Positions 1 through 8,513 are shown, counted from the first letter of the stretch. The stretch: DNA of 64,000 bases from Pseudomonas paeninsulae (GCF_035621475.1 NZ_CP141799.1:3398501-3462500), one strand, 5' to 3'. The notes: generated by a model not told the origin, from the sequence alone. Made by a program: numbers and translations.

Positions 1-68
1 GCCTAACCCTGCACCGCAACGCCCAACCCACGAAGCTACCCTACCGCCGAACGGATCGCCGTCCATAG

Positions 69-114
69 GCAACAAAAAAGCCCCGAGGCTCACGCATCGG
101 GGCTTTTTTGTTGC
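69..114. terminator. Bidirectional intrinsic terminator
   Basis: An 18-bp perfect stem (arms GCAACAAAAAAGCCCCGA and its complement) with a 10-nt loop. A-tract and T-tract flank the GC core, so it can stop transcription from both sides. It lies 9 bp beyond the stop of the minus-strand GntR gene and probably also ends a gene entering from the left. Bases 1-68 hold no recognisable gene start or end. Confidence 0.9.
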
Positions 115-122
115 CACTGCAA

Positions 123-893
123 TCAACGGTTGGCGGTACCGCGTCCAGGCTTTTTCTTGGCGGTCTGCAACAGGTGCGAGAACACCGCGTGCAGGTCATC
201 CGAGGCGCTCTCCTCGTCGAGGTTGAGCTTGCTGTCGATATGATCCATGTGATGCATCATCAGGCTCACTGCCTTGGTCGCATCGCGGGCCTCGATGGCA
301 TCGATCAGCTGGTTGTGCTCGTCGTAGGAGCAGTGCGAGCGGTTACCGCTTTCATACTGGGCGATGATCAGGGAGGTCTGCGACACCAGGCTGCGCTGGA
401 AACTGACCAGCGGCGCGTTCTTCGCCGCCACGGCCAACTTCAGGTGGAACTCGCCAGACAGACGGATACCCGCACCACGATCACCACGGGAGAAACAGGT
501 TTGCTCGTCCTTGACCATCTGGCGCAATTCGGCCAGTTGCTCGGCCGTGGCATGCACGACTGCCAATTCGGTAATTGCGCGCTCGACCATGCGCCGTGCA
601 TAAAAAATCTGCCGGGCCTCATTCACGCTAGGACTGGCTACCACCGCACCACGATTGGGTCGTAGCAGCACGACGCTTTCGTGGCCCAGGCGCGACAAGG
701 CGCGGCGGATGATGGTGCGACTGACGCCGAAGATTTCGCCCAAAGCCTCTTCGCTCAGCTTGGTGCCCGGCGCCAGACGCTGTTCGAGGATAGCGTCGAA
801 GATATGCGCGTAGACAATATCGTCCTGAGTCCCGCTATGGCTGCTTTTGCCGGTACCCGGCAGTTTCTTGAGAGGCTGCAATTGCTCGTTCAT
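123..893 (-). CDS. GntR family (FCD/FadR-type) transcriptional regulator
   Basis: A 256-aa cytoplasmic DNA-binding regulator. The N-terminal winged helix (about residues 22-90) carries the GntR signature: an AHIFDAILEQRLAPGTKLSEE-like stretch, then a recognition helix around VSRTIIRRALSRL. The remaining ~150 residues look like the all-helical FCD ligand-binding domain with conserved His residues (EFHLKL, DEHNQLIDAI, MMHHMDH) that usually bind a metal and an organic acid. It is divergent from a purine permease, and palindromes resembling GntR boxes lie in the shared 629-bp gap, which suggests control of the permease and of itself. The ATG at 893 has only a weak ribosome site. The ligand cannot be told from sequence; a purine breakdown product is a guess from context. 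Confidence 0.85.
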   Translation of the reverse strand: MNEQLQPLKKLPGTGKSSHSGTQDDIVYAHIFDAILEQRLAPGTKLSEEALGEIFGVSRTIIRRALSRLGHESVVLLRPNRGAVVASPSVNEARQIFYARRMVERAITELAVVHATAEQLAELRQMVKDEQTCFSRGDRGAGIRLSGEFHLKLAVAAKNAPLVSFQRSLVSQTSLIIAQYESGNRSHCSYDEHNQLIDAIEARDATKAVSLMMHHMDHIDSKLNLDEESASDDLHAVFSHLLQTAKKKPGRGTANR

Positions 894-1522
894 TCTGGCT
901 CGCGTTAAAGAGGTTCGGCCTGTTCCGAGACTCTACTGCTATTCACCCAGTGACTGGCAAGCAGTACGTGGCGAAAAACAGAAAAAATACCGCCGCATTG
1001 TACACAATTCGATCAATTCGTACACGATATGCACAACCCTCGTGATACCACGCAATGGCTACTCAGCCCTCTCGGCCGTTGCCTGGCTTCCAGCGCAGCT
1101 GGATACCACTAAATTGATTTCTTATAAGAAACGGTTTTTCTGCCAAAAAAATCAGCTAAAGGCACCATTGGTCGTACTGATAGTCACGCAAAAACGCTCG
1201 CCGCAAGCACTGTAAAAATTCTGATAATTATTTTTATCTAACTGTTTTTAATAGTTTTTTTAATACGAAATGGAGGTAATTTTCGCGCTGAAAGCAGTGC
1301 AGCACACTCGCATGACATTGATCTCGCATCCGCTCGAAAACATAAAACATTATTTGCTTTTTTTGTATACAACATCATAATCGCACCAGTGTAGTTTTCT
1401 GACCTTATGGTCAACAAATGGCCAGTTAGCACACCCAAACACACCACCTACCTCAGAGAGCCGCAGCGTGCGCAATAACGACTCTGGGTGGTACACAACA
1501 AGAGAGATGAGGAGTACCCACT
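894..1522. promoter_or_regulatory. Divergent regulatory region between GntR gene and purine permease
   Basis: A 629-bp AT-rich gap with no convincing gene; small open frames here lack coding character. It contains a perfect 10-bp palindrome TTGTATACAA at 1363-1372, 150 bp before the permease start. On the regulator side are two related boxes, TTGTACACAA (998-1007) and TCGTACACGA (1018-1027), with centres 20 bp apart (two helical turns). FCD-type GntR proteins commonly bind TTGTATACAA-like sites, so these are candidate operators. Just before the permease start, GGTAC (about 1490) can pair with GTACC (1514-1518), placing the ribosome site in a loop; this is only a possibility. Confidence 0.5.
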
Positions 1523-2872
1523 GTGGAAAGCGCTAAACAAGAACAACATGCAACTCACGCCCTAGGGTCGGTCAAACCTGGCCTGCTCGATCGCTTTTTC
1601 AAACTGACCGAACACCGCACCAACATCAAAACCGAACTGATTGCAGGCATCACCACCTTCTTCACCATGGTCTACATCATCTTCGTCAACCCCAACATCA
1701 TGGCAATGGCAGGCGTAGATCAGGGCGCAGCCTTTGTCGCCACCTGTGTGGGCGCGGCCCTGGGTTGCTTCCTCATGGGCCTGTATGCCAACTGGCCAGT
1801 CGGCCTTGCGCCCGGCATGGGCTTGAACGCCTTTTTCACTTTTACCGTAGTCGGCGACATGGGCTATACATGGGAAATCGCACTGGGTGCGGTATTCCTC
1901 TCGGGCATCCTGTTCATGATCATGAGCCTGTCACGCATTCGCGAATGGCTGCTCAATAGCATCCCCATGAGCCTGCGCTTTGCCATGGGCGCCGGTGTCG
2001 GCCTGTTTCTCGGCCTGATCGGCCTGAAAACCGCCGGCATTGTGGTCGACAGTCCGGCTACCCTGCTGACTATGGGCAGCTTCGCCAATCCCAACGCGCT
2101 GCTGGCCGCCATCTGCTTCTTGCTAATCGCCGTGCTCAGTCATCGCAACGTGTTTGGCGCCATCCTGTTCAGCATGCTTGCGGTAACGGGCATTGGCATG
2201 GCCATGGGCCTGGTCGAGTACAACGGTGTGGTGTCGATGCCACCAAGCCTGGCGCCGACCTTCCTGGCGATGGATATCGCCGGCGCCTTCCAGATCTCGA
2301 TGATCAGCGTGATTTTGTCGTTCCTCTTCGTCAACATGTTCGACACCGCAGGCACCCTGATGGGCGTTGCCCATCGTGCCAACCTGGTCGATGAAGACGG
2401 CAAGATCCAGAACCTCTCGCAAGCCCTGAAAGCTGACAGCACCTCCAGCGTGATTGGCTCTCTGGTCGGTTGCCCGCCCGTGACCAGCTACGTAGAAAGC
2501 GCCTCTGGCGTGGCCGCAGGCGGCCGTACCGGCCTGACTGCGGTAACCGTAGGTGTCTTGTTCCTGGCTGCGATGTTCTTCGCCCCACTGGCCGGTATGA
2601 TTCCCGCCTATGCCACTGCTGGCGCACTGATCTATGTCGCCATGTTGATGATGAGCGGCCTGGCGCATATCGACTGGAAAGATCAGACCGACACCATTCC
2701 GGCGATCGTTACCGTGGTAATGATGCCGCTGACCTTCTCCATCGCCAACGGCATTGCCCTGGGCTTTCTGACTTATGCCTCGCTGAAGCTGCTGACTGGT
2801 CAACGTGACAAGGTTTCCGTCAGCCTCTATGTGCTGTGCATCATATTTATCGCCAAGTTCGCCTTCCTGTAA
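1523..2872 (+). CDS. NCS2 family (AzgA-like) purine permease
   Basis: A 449-aa inner-membrane protein of the AzgA/COG2252 branch of nucleobase:cation symporters, which import adenine, guanine or hypoxanthine with protons. It is polytopic with about 12-14 hydrophobic segments. It shows the family motifs after the first helix (ITTFFTMVYIIFVNPNI), the APGMGLNAFF re-entrant motif near residue 95, and the conserved NMFDTAGTLMGVA segment near residue 270 that lines the substrate site. Start is a GTG preceded by GATGAGGAG at good spacing. It is divergent from a GntR regulator whose candidate boxes lie upstream. Length is normal for the family. Which purine it carries is not decidable. Confidence 0.9.
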   Translation: MESAKQEQHATHALGSVKPGLLDRFFKLTEHRTNIKTELIAGITTFFTMVYIIFVNPNIMAMAGVDQGAAFVATCVGAALGCFLMGLYANWPVGLAPGMGLNAFFTFTVVGDMGYTWEIALGAVFLSGILFMIMSLSRIREWLLNSIPMSLRFAMGAGVGLFLGLIGLKTAGIVVDSPATLLTMGSFANPNALLAAICFLLIAVLSHRNVFGAILFSMLAVTGIGMAMGLVEYNGVVSMPPSLAPTFLAMDIAGAFQISMISVILSFLFVNMFDTAGTLMGVAHRANLVDEDGKIQNLSQALKADSTSSVIGSLVGCPPVTSYVESASGVAAGGRTGLTAVTVGVLFLAAMFFAPLAGMIPAYATAGALIYVAMLMMSGLAHIDWKDQTDTIPAIVTVVMMPLTFSIANGIALGFLTYASLKLLTGQRDKVSVSLYVLCIIFIAKFAFL

Positions 2873-2875
2873 CTG

Positions 2876-2996
2876 AAAGCTACTGCGCTCGCCTATGCTG
2901 CGTTGAAGTCAGGCTTAAAATGCTCATGTACAAAAGTACACTCCGCTTTTGCGCCTGACTTCGCCTTACCTAGCCATCGCTCGCTACGCTTTCAAA
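2876..2996. repeat. Long imperfect inverted repeat (REP/BIME-like)
   Basis: The arms start GAAAGC and end GCTTTC, with a centre GTAC-AAAA-GTAC. The inner 25 bp of each arm (GAAGTCAGGC and complement, then a TTTTGC/AAAATGC block) match well; the outer parts match imperfectly. It sits immediately after the permease stop and could act as an mRNA 3' hairpin. Confidence 0.7.
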
Positions 2997-3019
2997 ACAA
3001 CGGGACATGAACTCAAGAA

Positions 3020-3052
3020 AAGCCAAAGCCCTGACACTAACGTCGGGGCTTC
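3020..3052 (+). terminator. Possible hairpin terminator before LysE gene
   Basis: AAGCCCTGAC pairs with GTCGGGGCTT (one mismatch) across a 6-nt loop. It lacks a proper T-run, so termination is uncertain. It ends about 20 bp before the next start codon. Confidence 0.4.
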
Positions 3053-3073
3053 TGCGCATCTGGAGAGTACTCA

Positions 3074-3700
3074 ATGAGTCTGGAAACCTGGCTGCTGTTC
3101 AGCAGCGCCGCACTGATCGTGATTCTGATCCCCGGGCCGCTGTCGTTGCTGATGGTCAGCAACAGCCTGAATTATGGCCTGCGCCGCTCGCTGCCAGCGT
3201 TTCTCGGCGGGGTATCGGCCTCGATCTGCCTGCTCAGCGCCTCGGCGCTTGGCCTTGGCGCCTTGCTATTGGCCTCAGAGCAGTTGTTCAGCGCCCTGAA
3301 GATCGTCGGCGCGCTCTACCTGTTCTACCTCGCCTGGCAGAGCTGGCAGGCCTCGCGCCAAGCGGCCCAGCCGGTAAGCACCGAGGAGCAAGCGATCAAC
3401 CCGAGCTTTCAGAGCATGTTCTGGAAGGCCTTCGGCCTGGGCGCGAGCAACCCCAAGGACATTCTGTTCTTCGCCGCCTTCCTCCCGCAGTTCATGAGCG
3501 GCGAAAGGCCGATGCTGAGCCAGTTGCTGGTGTTGATTGCATCTTGGGCAGTACTCGATCTGAGCTGCAAGCTGTTCTATGGCCTCAGCGCCCGTGGCGC
3601 GGCGCGCTATCTGCGCTCGGGCAAAGGTCAGGTGTGGTTCAACCGGGTTAGCGCAGCCCTGTTTGGCGGTGCTGGCGCGGCTTCGTTGCTGAGCCGCTGA
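3074..3700 (+). CDS. LysE/RhtB family amino-acid exporter
   Basis: A 208-aa inner-membrane protein of the LysE superfamily, which exports amino acids or derivatives. Six hydrophobic segments are visible. The family hallmark near residue 17 (IPGPLSLLMVSNSLNYG followed by a Gly-rich segment) and the conserved NPKDILFFAAFLPQF motif near residue 125 are both present. Start ATG is preceded by GGAGAG at 6-nt spacing. It is a single gene, convergent to prmB with about 110 bp between the stops. The substrate is unknown; threonine or homoserine-like substrates are typical for this branch. Confidence 0.88.
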   Translation: MSLETWLLFSSAALIVILIPGPLSLLMVSNSLNYGLRRSLPAFLGGVSASICLLSASALGLGALLLASEQLFSALKIVGALYLFYLAWQSWQASRQAAQPVSTEEQAINPSFQSMFWKAFGLGASNPKDILFFAAFLPQFMSGERPMLSQLLVLIASWAVLDLSCKLFYGLSARGAARYLRSGKGQVWFNRVSAALFGGAGAASLLSR

Positions 3701-3812
3701 TTGCCAAGCGTGTAGCGACGCACTTAGGCGCGGCTGCGGCACACCGTCAATACCGCCGCGCAACCCCAGCAAAGCTGCAGGTGTCAGCCACGCTAGCGCC
3801 GAGGCTGCGTCA

Positions 3813-4727
3813 TCAGCCGGCAAGACGCTGGCGAAACAACGCCTGATGCTCACGGCATTGCTGAGCCGCCAGCAGGAACACACCATGGCCACCGCGCTCG
3901 AACTCCAGCCAGGTGAAGTCCACTTCCGGGTACAGGGCGCTGACATGCACCTGGCTGTTGCCAACTTCGACGATCAGCAAGCCCTTGTCATGCAAATGAT
4001 CGGCCGCTTCGGCCAGCATGCGCCGTACCAGATTCAGACCATCCTCACCGCACGCTAGGCCCAGGGCCGGCTCGTGCTGGTATTCGACCGGCATGTCGGC
4101 GAAATCTTCGGCATCGACGTAGGGCGGGTTGGACACGATCAAATCGAAGCGCTGCCCCGGCAAACCGTCAAAGCCATCGCTCTGCACGGTGTAGACGCGT
4201 TCATCCAGCTGGTGGCGCTCGATATTCTGGTTGGCCACCTCCAACGCCTCATACGACAGGTCAGCCAATACCACCTCGGCCTCGGGAAATTCGTAGGCGC
4301 AAGCAATACCAATGCAGCCGGAGCCACTGCACAGATCGAGAATCCGTGCAGGTTCCTGGGTCAGCCAGGGCTGGAAATGTTGCTCGATCAGCTCGGCAAT
4401 CGGTGAGCGGGGAATCAGCACGCGCTCATCGACGATGAATGGCAGGCCACAGAACCAGGCCTCGCCCAACAGGTAGGCGGTCGGTACGCGCTCCTCGATG
4501 CGACGCTTGAGCAAGGCTTGCAGATGCGCATGCTCGTCATCCTCCAGGCGGCAGTCGAGGTAGCTGTCGGCGATCTCCCAAGGCAGATGCACTGCACCCA
4601 GCACCAACTGGCGGGCCTCGTCCCAAGCATTGTCGCTGCCATGACCGAAGAACAGCTCTTCGCGATTGAAACAGCTGACAGCCCAGCGGATGTAGTCACG
4701 CAGGGTACGTAAACGAGTAGCAGTCAC
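3813..4727 (-). CDS. prmB: Ribosomal protein L3 N5-glutamine methyltransferase PrmB
   Basis: A 304-aa cytosolic SAM-dependent methyltransferase that modifies a glutamine of 50S protein L3. It has the N-terminal helical substrate domain ([15 protein letters not shown], then [13 protein letters not shown]), the SAM-binding motif [12 protein letters not shown], and the catalytic [11 protein letters not shown] motif diagnostic of the HemK/PrmB glutamine methyltransferases. The chosen start is GTG at 4727, preceded by AGGAGAG with six spacer bases; a longer reading from TTG at 4745 would include the ribosome site in the gene. The neighbourhood (Smr protein and folE downstream on the other strand) is typical of Pseudomonas. 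Confidence 0.93.
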   Translation of the reverse strand: MTATRLRTLRDYIRWAVSCFNREELFFGHGSDNAWDEARQLVLGAVHLPWEIADSYLDCRLEDDEHAHLQALLKRRIEERVPTAYLLGEAWFCGLPFIVDERVLIPRSPIAELIEQHFQPWLTQEPARILDLCSGSGCIGIACAYEFPEAEVVLADLSYEALEVANQNIERHQLDERVYTVQSDGFDGLPGQRFDLIVSNPPYVDAEDFADMPVEYQHEPALGLACGEDGLNLVRRMLAEAADHLHDKGLLIVEVGNSQVHVSALYPEVDFTWLEFERGGHGVFLLAAQQCREHQALFRQRLAG

Positions 4728-4822
4728 AAGAGTCTCTCCTGGCAAAAGTCGGGCAGTTTAGCCGAACCACTCGCCCTGCACGCAGGGACGAAAATAAATC
4801 GGCTAAGTCGAGCCCTGGCCAC

Positions 4823-4851
4823 TGCCCGCGCACCAGGGGCTCCGATATAAT
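4823..4851 (+). promoter_or_regulatory. Candidate promoter of the antiporter gene
   Basis: A perfect -10 hexamer TATAAT at 4846-4851 lies 50 bp before the antiporter start, followed by TTGTAACGA. The -35 region about 17 bp upstream (TGCCCG) is poor, so assignment rests on the -10 box. Confidence 0.5.
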
Positions 4852-4900
4852 TTGTAACGATTTCTCAACCCTTCCCTCTTCCTTCCGAGTTCCACCTCAA

Positions 4901-6190
4901 ATGGTCATAGAACCCTTCTCGCTCACGGGCTTGCTCGTGCTGGCGATATTCCTGTTTGGCATGACGCTTATCGTTTTTGAAGCTCAATTGGAGATGGATA
5001 AATTCAAGCCTGCCATGTTCATGATGTCCGGCTTGATCGTAATCGGTGCCCACTACGCCATCAATGACCCCAACGGCTTCCAGTACTTCCTCCACGCGCA
5101 AAGCGAGGCCAAGGAAGAACTGTTCGGCCTGATCGCCTTCATGGCGTTCATGTGGATGATTGTGGAATTACTCAATGAGCGAAACGTGTTCACCGCCCTA
5201 AACGGCTACCTGATGCGCAAAGGCCTGGGAGCCAAAGGCATGTTCTGGGCCACCGGCGCACTGTCGGCGATGCTTTCGCCGTTTCTCAACAACATCACCA
5301 CTGCGATGATCTTTGGCAAGACGGTGAAAAGCATCTCCACCAACCAGCGTTACACCCATGTGGCGCTGTGCAATATCGTCGTGGCGTCCAATAGTGGCGT
5401 GTGGTTTCTCGGCACCTCGACCAGCCTGATGGTGGTGTTGGCGGGCAAGATCAGCATCGCCGGGCTGTTGCTGTTGATTCCCTCGGCACTGATCGGTTGG
5501 CTGCTGTTCGCCGCCACCTTGCATTTCTTCTATTTGCGCAAGCTGGATGGCCAGGCCCTGATCCACCTGGCCGACCCGTCGGAAACCGGCCTCAAGCCCG
5601 GAGGCGCGGGGCTGGCCATCGTTGGTTTCTTCGCCGTGGTCGGCGCGGTGCTGTGCAACATCCTGTTCAAGGTCAGCATCGAATTCGCCATCGGTATCGG
5701 CCTGGGCCTGGTCGCGCTCTACGCTTGGCTACTGATGCGCCGAGGCATCGAGCTGCCCTGGCAGGATCAACTGCAGAAGGTCGAATGGAACGCCCTGCTG
5801 TTCTTTATCGGCATCATCACCTCGGTTGCCTGCCTCAACCACGTCGGCTGGCTGACCTATATCTCGCAACTGTTCGAGGTAATGAGCCCAACCGGGGTCA
5901 ACGTGATTCTCGGCATCGCCTCGGGGGTCATGGATAACGTGCCGGTCGAAGCCGCAGCGCTGATGTCCAACCCGCAACTGGGGCTCGATCAGTGGGCACT
6001 GAACGCCTTGATGGTCGGGATTGGCGGCTCGTTGACCGTGGTCGGCTCGGCCGCCGGGGTCATGGCCATGTCGCTGGACAAGAGCTACAGCTTTGGCGTG
6101 CACCTGAAGTTCCTGCCGGCCATTCTGGTCAATTTCTTCGCTTCACTGGGCGTCTGGTACCTGCAGTTCCAGGTATTCGGCCTCTATTGA
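4901..6190 (+). CDS. nhaD: NhaD-type sodium:proton antiporter
   Basis: A 429-aa polytopic inner-membrane protein of the ArsB/NhaD ion transporter superfamily, exchanging Na+ (or Li+) for protons. About 11-12 hydrophobic segments are visible. Conserved features include the segment SAMLSPFLNNITTAMIFGKTV with its NNITT core, VASNSGVWFLGTSTSLMV, and near the C terminus the SGVMDNVPVEAAALM and GGSLTVVGSAAGVMAM motifs with a buried Asp. The ATG at 4901 has no clear Shine-Dalgarno sequence; the preceding pyrimidine-rich leader is unusual. Transcribed alone. Its 3' side runs straight into a dispersed repeat. Confidence 0.85.
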   Translation: MVIEPFSLTGLLVLAIFLFGMTLIVFEAQLEMDKFKPAMFMMSGLIVIGAHYAINDPNGFQYFLHAQSEAKEELFGLIAFMAFMWMIVELLNERNVFTALNGYLMRKGLGAKGMFWATGALSAMLSPFLNNITTAMIFGKTVKSISTNQRYTHVALCNIVVASNSGVWFLGTSTSLMVVLAGKISIAGLLLLIPSALIGWLLFAATLHFFYLRKLDGQALIHLADPSETGLKPGGAGLAIVGFFAVVGAVLCNILFKVSIEFAIGIGLGLVALYAWLLMRRGIELPWQDQLQKVEWNALLFFIGIITSVACLNHVGWLTYISQLFEVMSPTGVNVILGIASGVMDNVPVEAAALMSNPQLGLDQWALNALMVGIGGSLTVVGSAAGVMAMSLDKSYSFGVHLKFLPAILVNFFASLGVWYLQFQVFGLY

Positions 6191-6223
6191 CCGATCCGTG
6201 CCCGGTGACCTGCCGGGCGCTCA

Positions 6224-6348
6224 CTCGGAGGTTGTGAAAATATCGAGCGCCGTAGCGAGAACGTCTGCTGGTGTTCGCGTAACGCAACACCAGCAACGGA
6301 CGCCAGGGGGCGGTCGCAGTAGGCGAGAGTTTTTTCACAAACGCTCAG
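6224..6348. repeat. Dispersed ~125-bp repeat, copy 1
   Basis: Bounded by inverted ends TTGTGAAAA and TTTTTTCACAA, with the interior blocks TATCGAGCGCCGTAGCGAGA and GGGGGCGGTCGCAGTAGGCG shared with copy 2 at 7700-7828. The right end supplies the stop codon of the small membrane-protein gene on the minus strand. MITE- or REP-like, with no coding content of its own. Confidence 0.8.
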
Positions 6349-6478
6349 TTTTCTTGCGCCGCGGCGCGCGCAAGGATGGCTCATTCGGCTCGCGCCTGAG
6401 TTCACGAAATACCGCGATGGAAACCGCCAAGGCGAACAACAACCAGAAATGTGCGGAAAACAGTGACCACAAAGCCAT
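6335..6478 (-). CDS. Small single-pass membrane protein (47 aa)
   Basis: A 47-residue protein: one hydrophobic helix (about residues 3-22, MALWSLFSAHFWLLFALAVS) followed by a strongly basic tail rich in Arg and Lys. The start is well supported: AAAAGGAG lies 6 nt before the ATG at 6478. A longer reading upstream (84 aa) has no such site and poor coding character. The stop codon TGA lies within the terminal TTGTGAAAA of the adjacent dispersed repeat, so the original C terminus may have been altered by that element. Function unknown. Confidence 0.6.
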   Translation of the reverse strand: MALWSLFSAHFWLLFALAVSIAVFRELRREPNEPSLRAPRRKKTERL

Positions 6479-6635
6479 AAGCAACTCCTTTTGCGTACGA
6501 CTCCAGACCCTCTGGATTGGTTCGATGCTGTTCGTCCCCGCGTGAGCGCGCAGGGCTGCGCACCGAAGAGGTTCACAGCAGCCTCGCACAGGCGGACAAT
6601 GGAGACTGTCGTCCGCGCCAGCGAGGAGTTAGGTC

Positions 6636-7232
6636 ATGTCTCATCCGCAATCACTGTTTCAGCTCACAGGGCGCAGCCATGCCCCCGCCACCTTGGGCAA
6701 TGCGACCCTGCTGATCATCGACGCCCAAGAGGAGTACCGCAGCGGCGTGCTGCAACTGCCAGGGCTCGATCCGGCACTCGCAGAGATCGCCAAACTGCTG
6801 ACCGCCGCGCGTAACAGCGGCGCCTCTATCATCCACGTCAAGCACCTGGGGATTCCCGACGGCCTGCTCGACCCACGCGGCCCACGCGGCCACCACCTGC
6901 CTGAGGTGGCACCGCTGCCTGGTGAGATCGTGGTGGAGAAACGCATGCCCAACGCCTTCTCCGGGACCGAGTTACATGACCAGCTGCAAGCGCTTGGCCA
7001 CCTCGACCTGATCGTCTGCGGCTTCATGACCCACTCGAGCATCAGCACCACGGTGCGCGCGGCCAAGGACTATGGCTATCGCTGCACGGTGGTCGATGCC
7101 GCCTGCGCCACCCGCGACCTACCGACACTGGATGGCAAGGTCATCAGCGCCGCCGATATGCACCGCGCAGAGATCATTGCCCTGGCTGACAACTTCGCGG
7201 CGGTGGTAGCGCAAGCCAGTTCCCTGATCTGA
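6636..7232 (+). CDS. Isochorismatase-fold hydrolase lacking the usual nucleophilic Cys
   Basis: A 198-aa cytosolic protein of the isochorismatase/nicotinamidase superfamily. It has the catalytic Asp motif LLIIDAQEEY (residues ~25-34) and the catalytic Lys region (VVEKRMPNAFSGT, ~100). In the third active-site motif the family normally reads THxCVxxTxRAA; here it is THSSISTTVRAA, so Ser replaces the Cys nucleophile. Isochorismatases such as EntB and PhzD also lack this Cys, so activity through water on a vinyl ether or another substrate is possible. Preceded by GCGAGGAG. Monocistronic or cotranscribed with the small membrane gene after it. Substrate unknown. Confidence 0.8.
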   Translation: MSHPQSLFQLTGRSHAPATLGNATLLIIDAQEEYRSGVLQLPGLDPALAEIAKLLTAARNSGASIIHVKHLGIPDGLLDPRGPRGHHLPEVAPLPGEIVVEKRMPNAFSGTELHDQLQALGHLDLIVCGFMTHSSISTTVRAAKDYGYRCTVVDAACATRDLPTLDGKVISAADMHRAEIIALADNFAAVVAQASSLI

Positions 7233-7347
7233 AGCGAACGACGAGCAAACCCAGACCAGCTCACATCCTGCGGCCATGCCTGGCATGCCGCCGGAACCAC
7301 CACTCCACCTGCCGGTCATACCGCCGATACCCACTAAGGAAATCGGA

Positions 7348-7668
7348 ATGAAGTTATCCGATGGTTTCGATGCTCGCCGCCTGCGCCCACGCGGGCCAAG
7401 CAGCTGGCGCATGCGCTTCGCCGCCATACTGGCAGCATTGCTTGCCGCCTTTGGCGTACTGTTGGCGATGGCCGGCGCAGCCAGCCTGCTCGGCCGGGCG
7501 CCGACACTTGGCGCACTGAACGATTCGACCGGTGCGGCGGCCGTCTTGCTGGTGGTCGGCCTGTTCCTGCTGTGGGCCGGCATCGCGATGTGGCGCCTGT
7601 GCCGACGCCGCCTGCGCCGTCCCAGCGATTTGAGCATGGCCCCGCATCTGCTGAAGAAACGCGACTGA
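7348..7668 (+). CDS. Hypothetical two-helix membrane protein
   Basis: A 106-aa protein with two hydrophobic segments (about residues 25-48 and 61-83), each followed by basic residues (MWRLCRRRLRRPSD, HLLKKRD), suggesting a hairpin with both ends in the cytoplasm. The start chosen is ATG 7348 with AAGGA seven bases upstream; an upstream in-frame ATG at 7276 would add a Pro-rich stretch and lacks a ribosome site. No known domain recognised. It is followed by the second copy of the dispersed repeat. Confidence 0.6.
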   Translation: MKLSDGFDARRLRPRGPSSWRMRFAAILAALLAAFGVLLAMAGAASLLGRAPTLGALNDSTGAAAVLLVVGLFLLWAGIAMWRLCRRRLRRPSDLSMAPHLLKKRD

Positions 7669-7699
7669 CCCTTGCTTCGATCGAGGCAGCACGAAAGCG

Positions 7700-7828
7700 C
7701 TCAGAGCGTGTGAAAATATCGAGCGCCGTAGCGAGAGCGTCTCCAGGTGTTCGCGGCATAGCGCAACGCCAGCTGCGGCCGCCTGGGGGCGGTCGCAGTA
7801 GGCGAGAGTTTTTTTCACAAGCTCTCAG
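7700..7828. repeat. Dispersed ~129-bp repeat, copy 2
   Basis: Same element as 6224-6348, same orientation. The outer arms CTCAGAGCGTGTGAAAA and the complement of TTTTTTCACAAGCTCTCAG match over most positions. The interior diverges mainly around GGTGTTCGCG and GGCCGCCTGGGGGCGG. The T-run at its right end could also act as a terminator for the gene before it. Confidence 0.8.
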
Positions 7829-7863
7829 CCTTGGTTACACTAGCGGCCTTCGCGGAGGCCCAG

Positions 7864-8436
7864 ATGCAAGACAACACCAGAGAAGACAACGACAGCGCCC
7901 TGTTCAAAGCCGAGTTGCGCGGCGTCAAGCCGATCAAGCACGACCGCGCCGATACCGGCAAAGCCAAGCCTGACCGCAAACAGTTGGCCAGCCTACGCCA
8001 GGCGGCGACCGTGCGCGTGGATACGGTCAAAGTCGATGGCCTGTCCGACCAGTTCGTCATCGACGTCGGCGCCGAAGACCCGCTGTACTGGGCCGCCAAT
8101 GGCGTGCAGGAAGGCCAGATGCGCAAGCTCAAACTCGGCCAGATCAGCTTCGATGGCAGCCTTGATCTGCACGGCATGACCGTGGAAAAAGCCCGCGACA
8201 CCCTGTGGGAGTTTCTCGCCGAAGCCACCAAATTGGAAGTGCGCTGCGTGCGCATCACCCACGGCAAGGCCGTGCGCATGGATGGCCGTAAGCCGATGAT
8301 CAAAAGCCACGTCAACACCTGGCTGCGCCAGCATCCACAGGTGCTCGGCTTCACCTCCTGTGTGGCCAAGCATGGCGGTACTGGTGCGGTTTATGTGATG
8401 CTCAAACGCACCATGATGGATGGCCGCGACGAGTGA
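7864..8436 (+). CDS. Smr/MutS2-C domain protein (SmrA/SmrB family)
   Basis: A 190-aa cytosolic protein with a basic, charged N-terminal region (about 90 residues) and a C-terminal Smr domain (about 100-185). The SLDLHGMT motif and the [23 protein letters not shown] segment are diagnostic. Smr domains nick nucleic acids; the enterobacterial relative SmrB cleaves mRNA at collided ribosomes, and such genes are often found near prmB as here. The start at 7864 is favoured by GCGGAGG six bases upstream. It overlaps nothing but is followed closely by folE (77 bp). Whether it is the SmrA or SmrB type cannot be settled. Confidence 0.82.
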   Translation: MQDNTREDNDSALFKAELRGVKPIKHDRADTGKAKPDRKQLASLRQAATVRVDTVKVDGLSDQFVIDVGAEDPLYWAANGVQEGQMRKLKLGQISFDGSLDLHGMTVEKARDTLWEFLAEATKLEVRCVRITHGKAVRMDGRKPMIKSHVNTWLRQHPQVLGFTSCVAKHGGTGAVYVMLKRTMMDGRDE

Positions 8437-8513
8437 TAGCTGACGTCTCGAACCTGAACCTCACCCCTACCCTGCGCGCTAGCGTATTACCCCCGGATGC
8501 CACAGGAAGATCC

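Noticed and set aside
847..1215. 122-codon plus-strand open frame between regulator and permease
   Set aside because: No ribosome site, composition unlike a protein, and it crosses the regulator start and the candidate operators.
2123..2803. 226-codon minus-strand frame opposite the purine permease
   Set aside because: Antisense shadow of a clearly coding gene; His/Gly/Gln-rich composition typical of such shadows.
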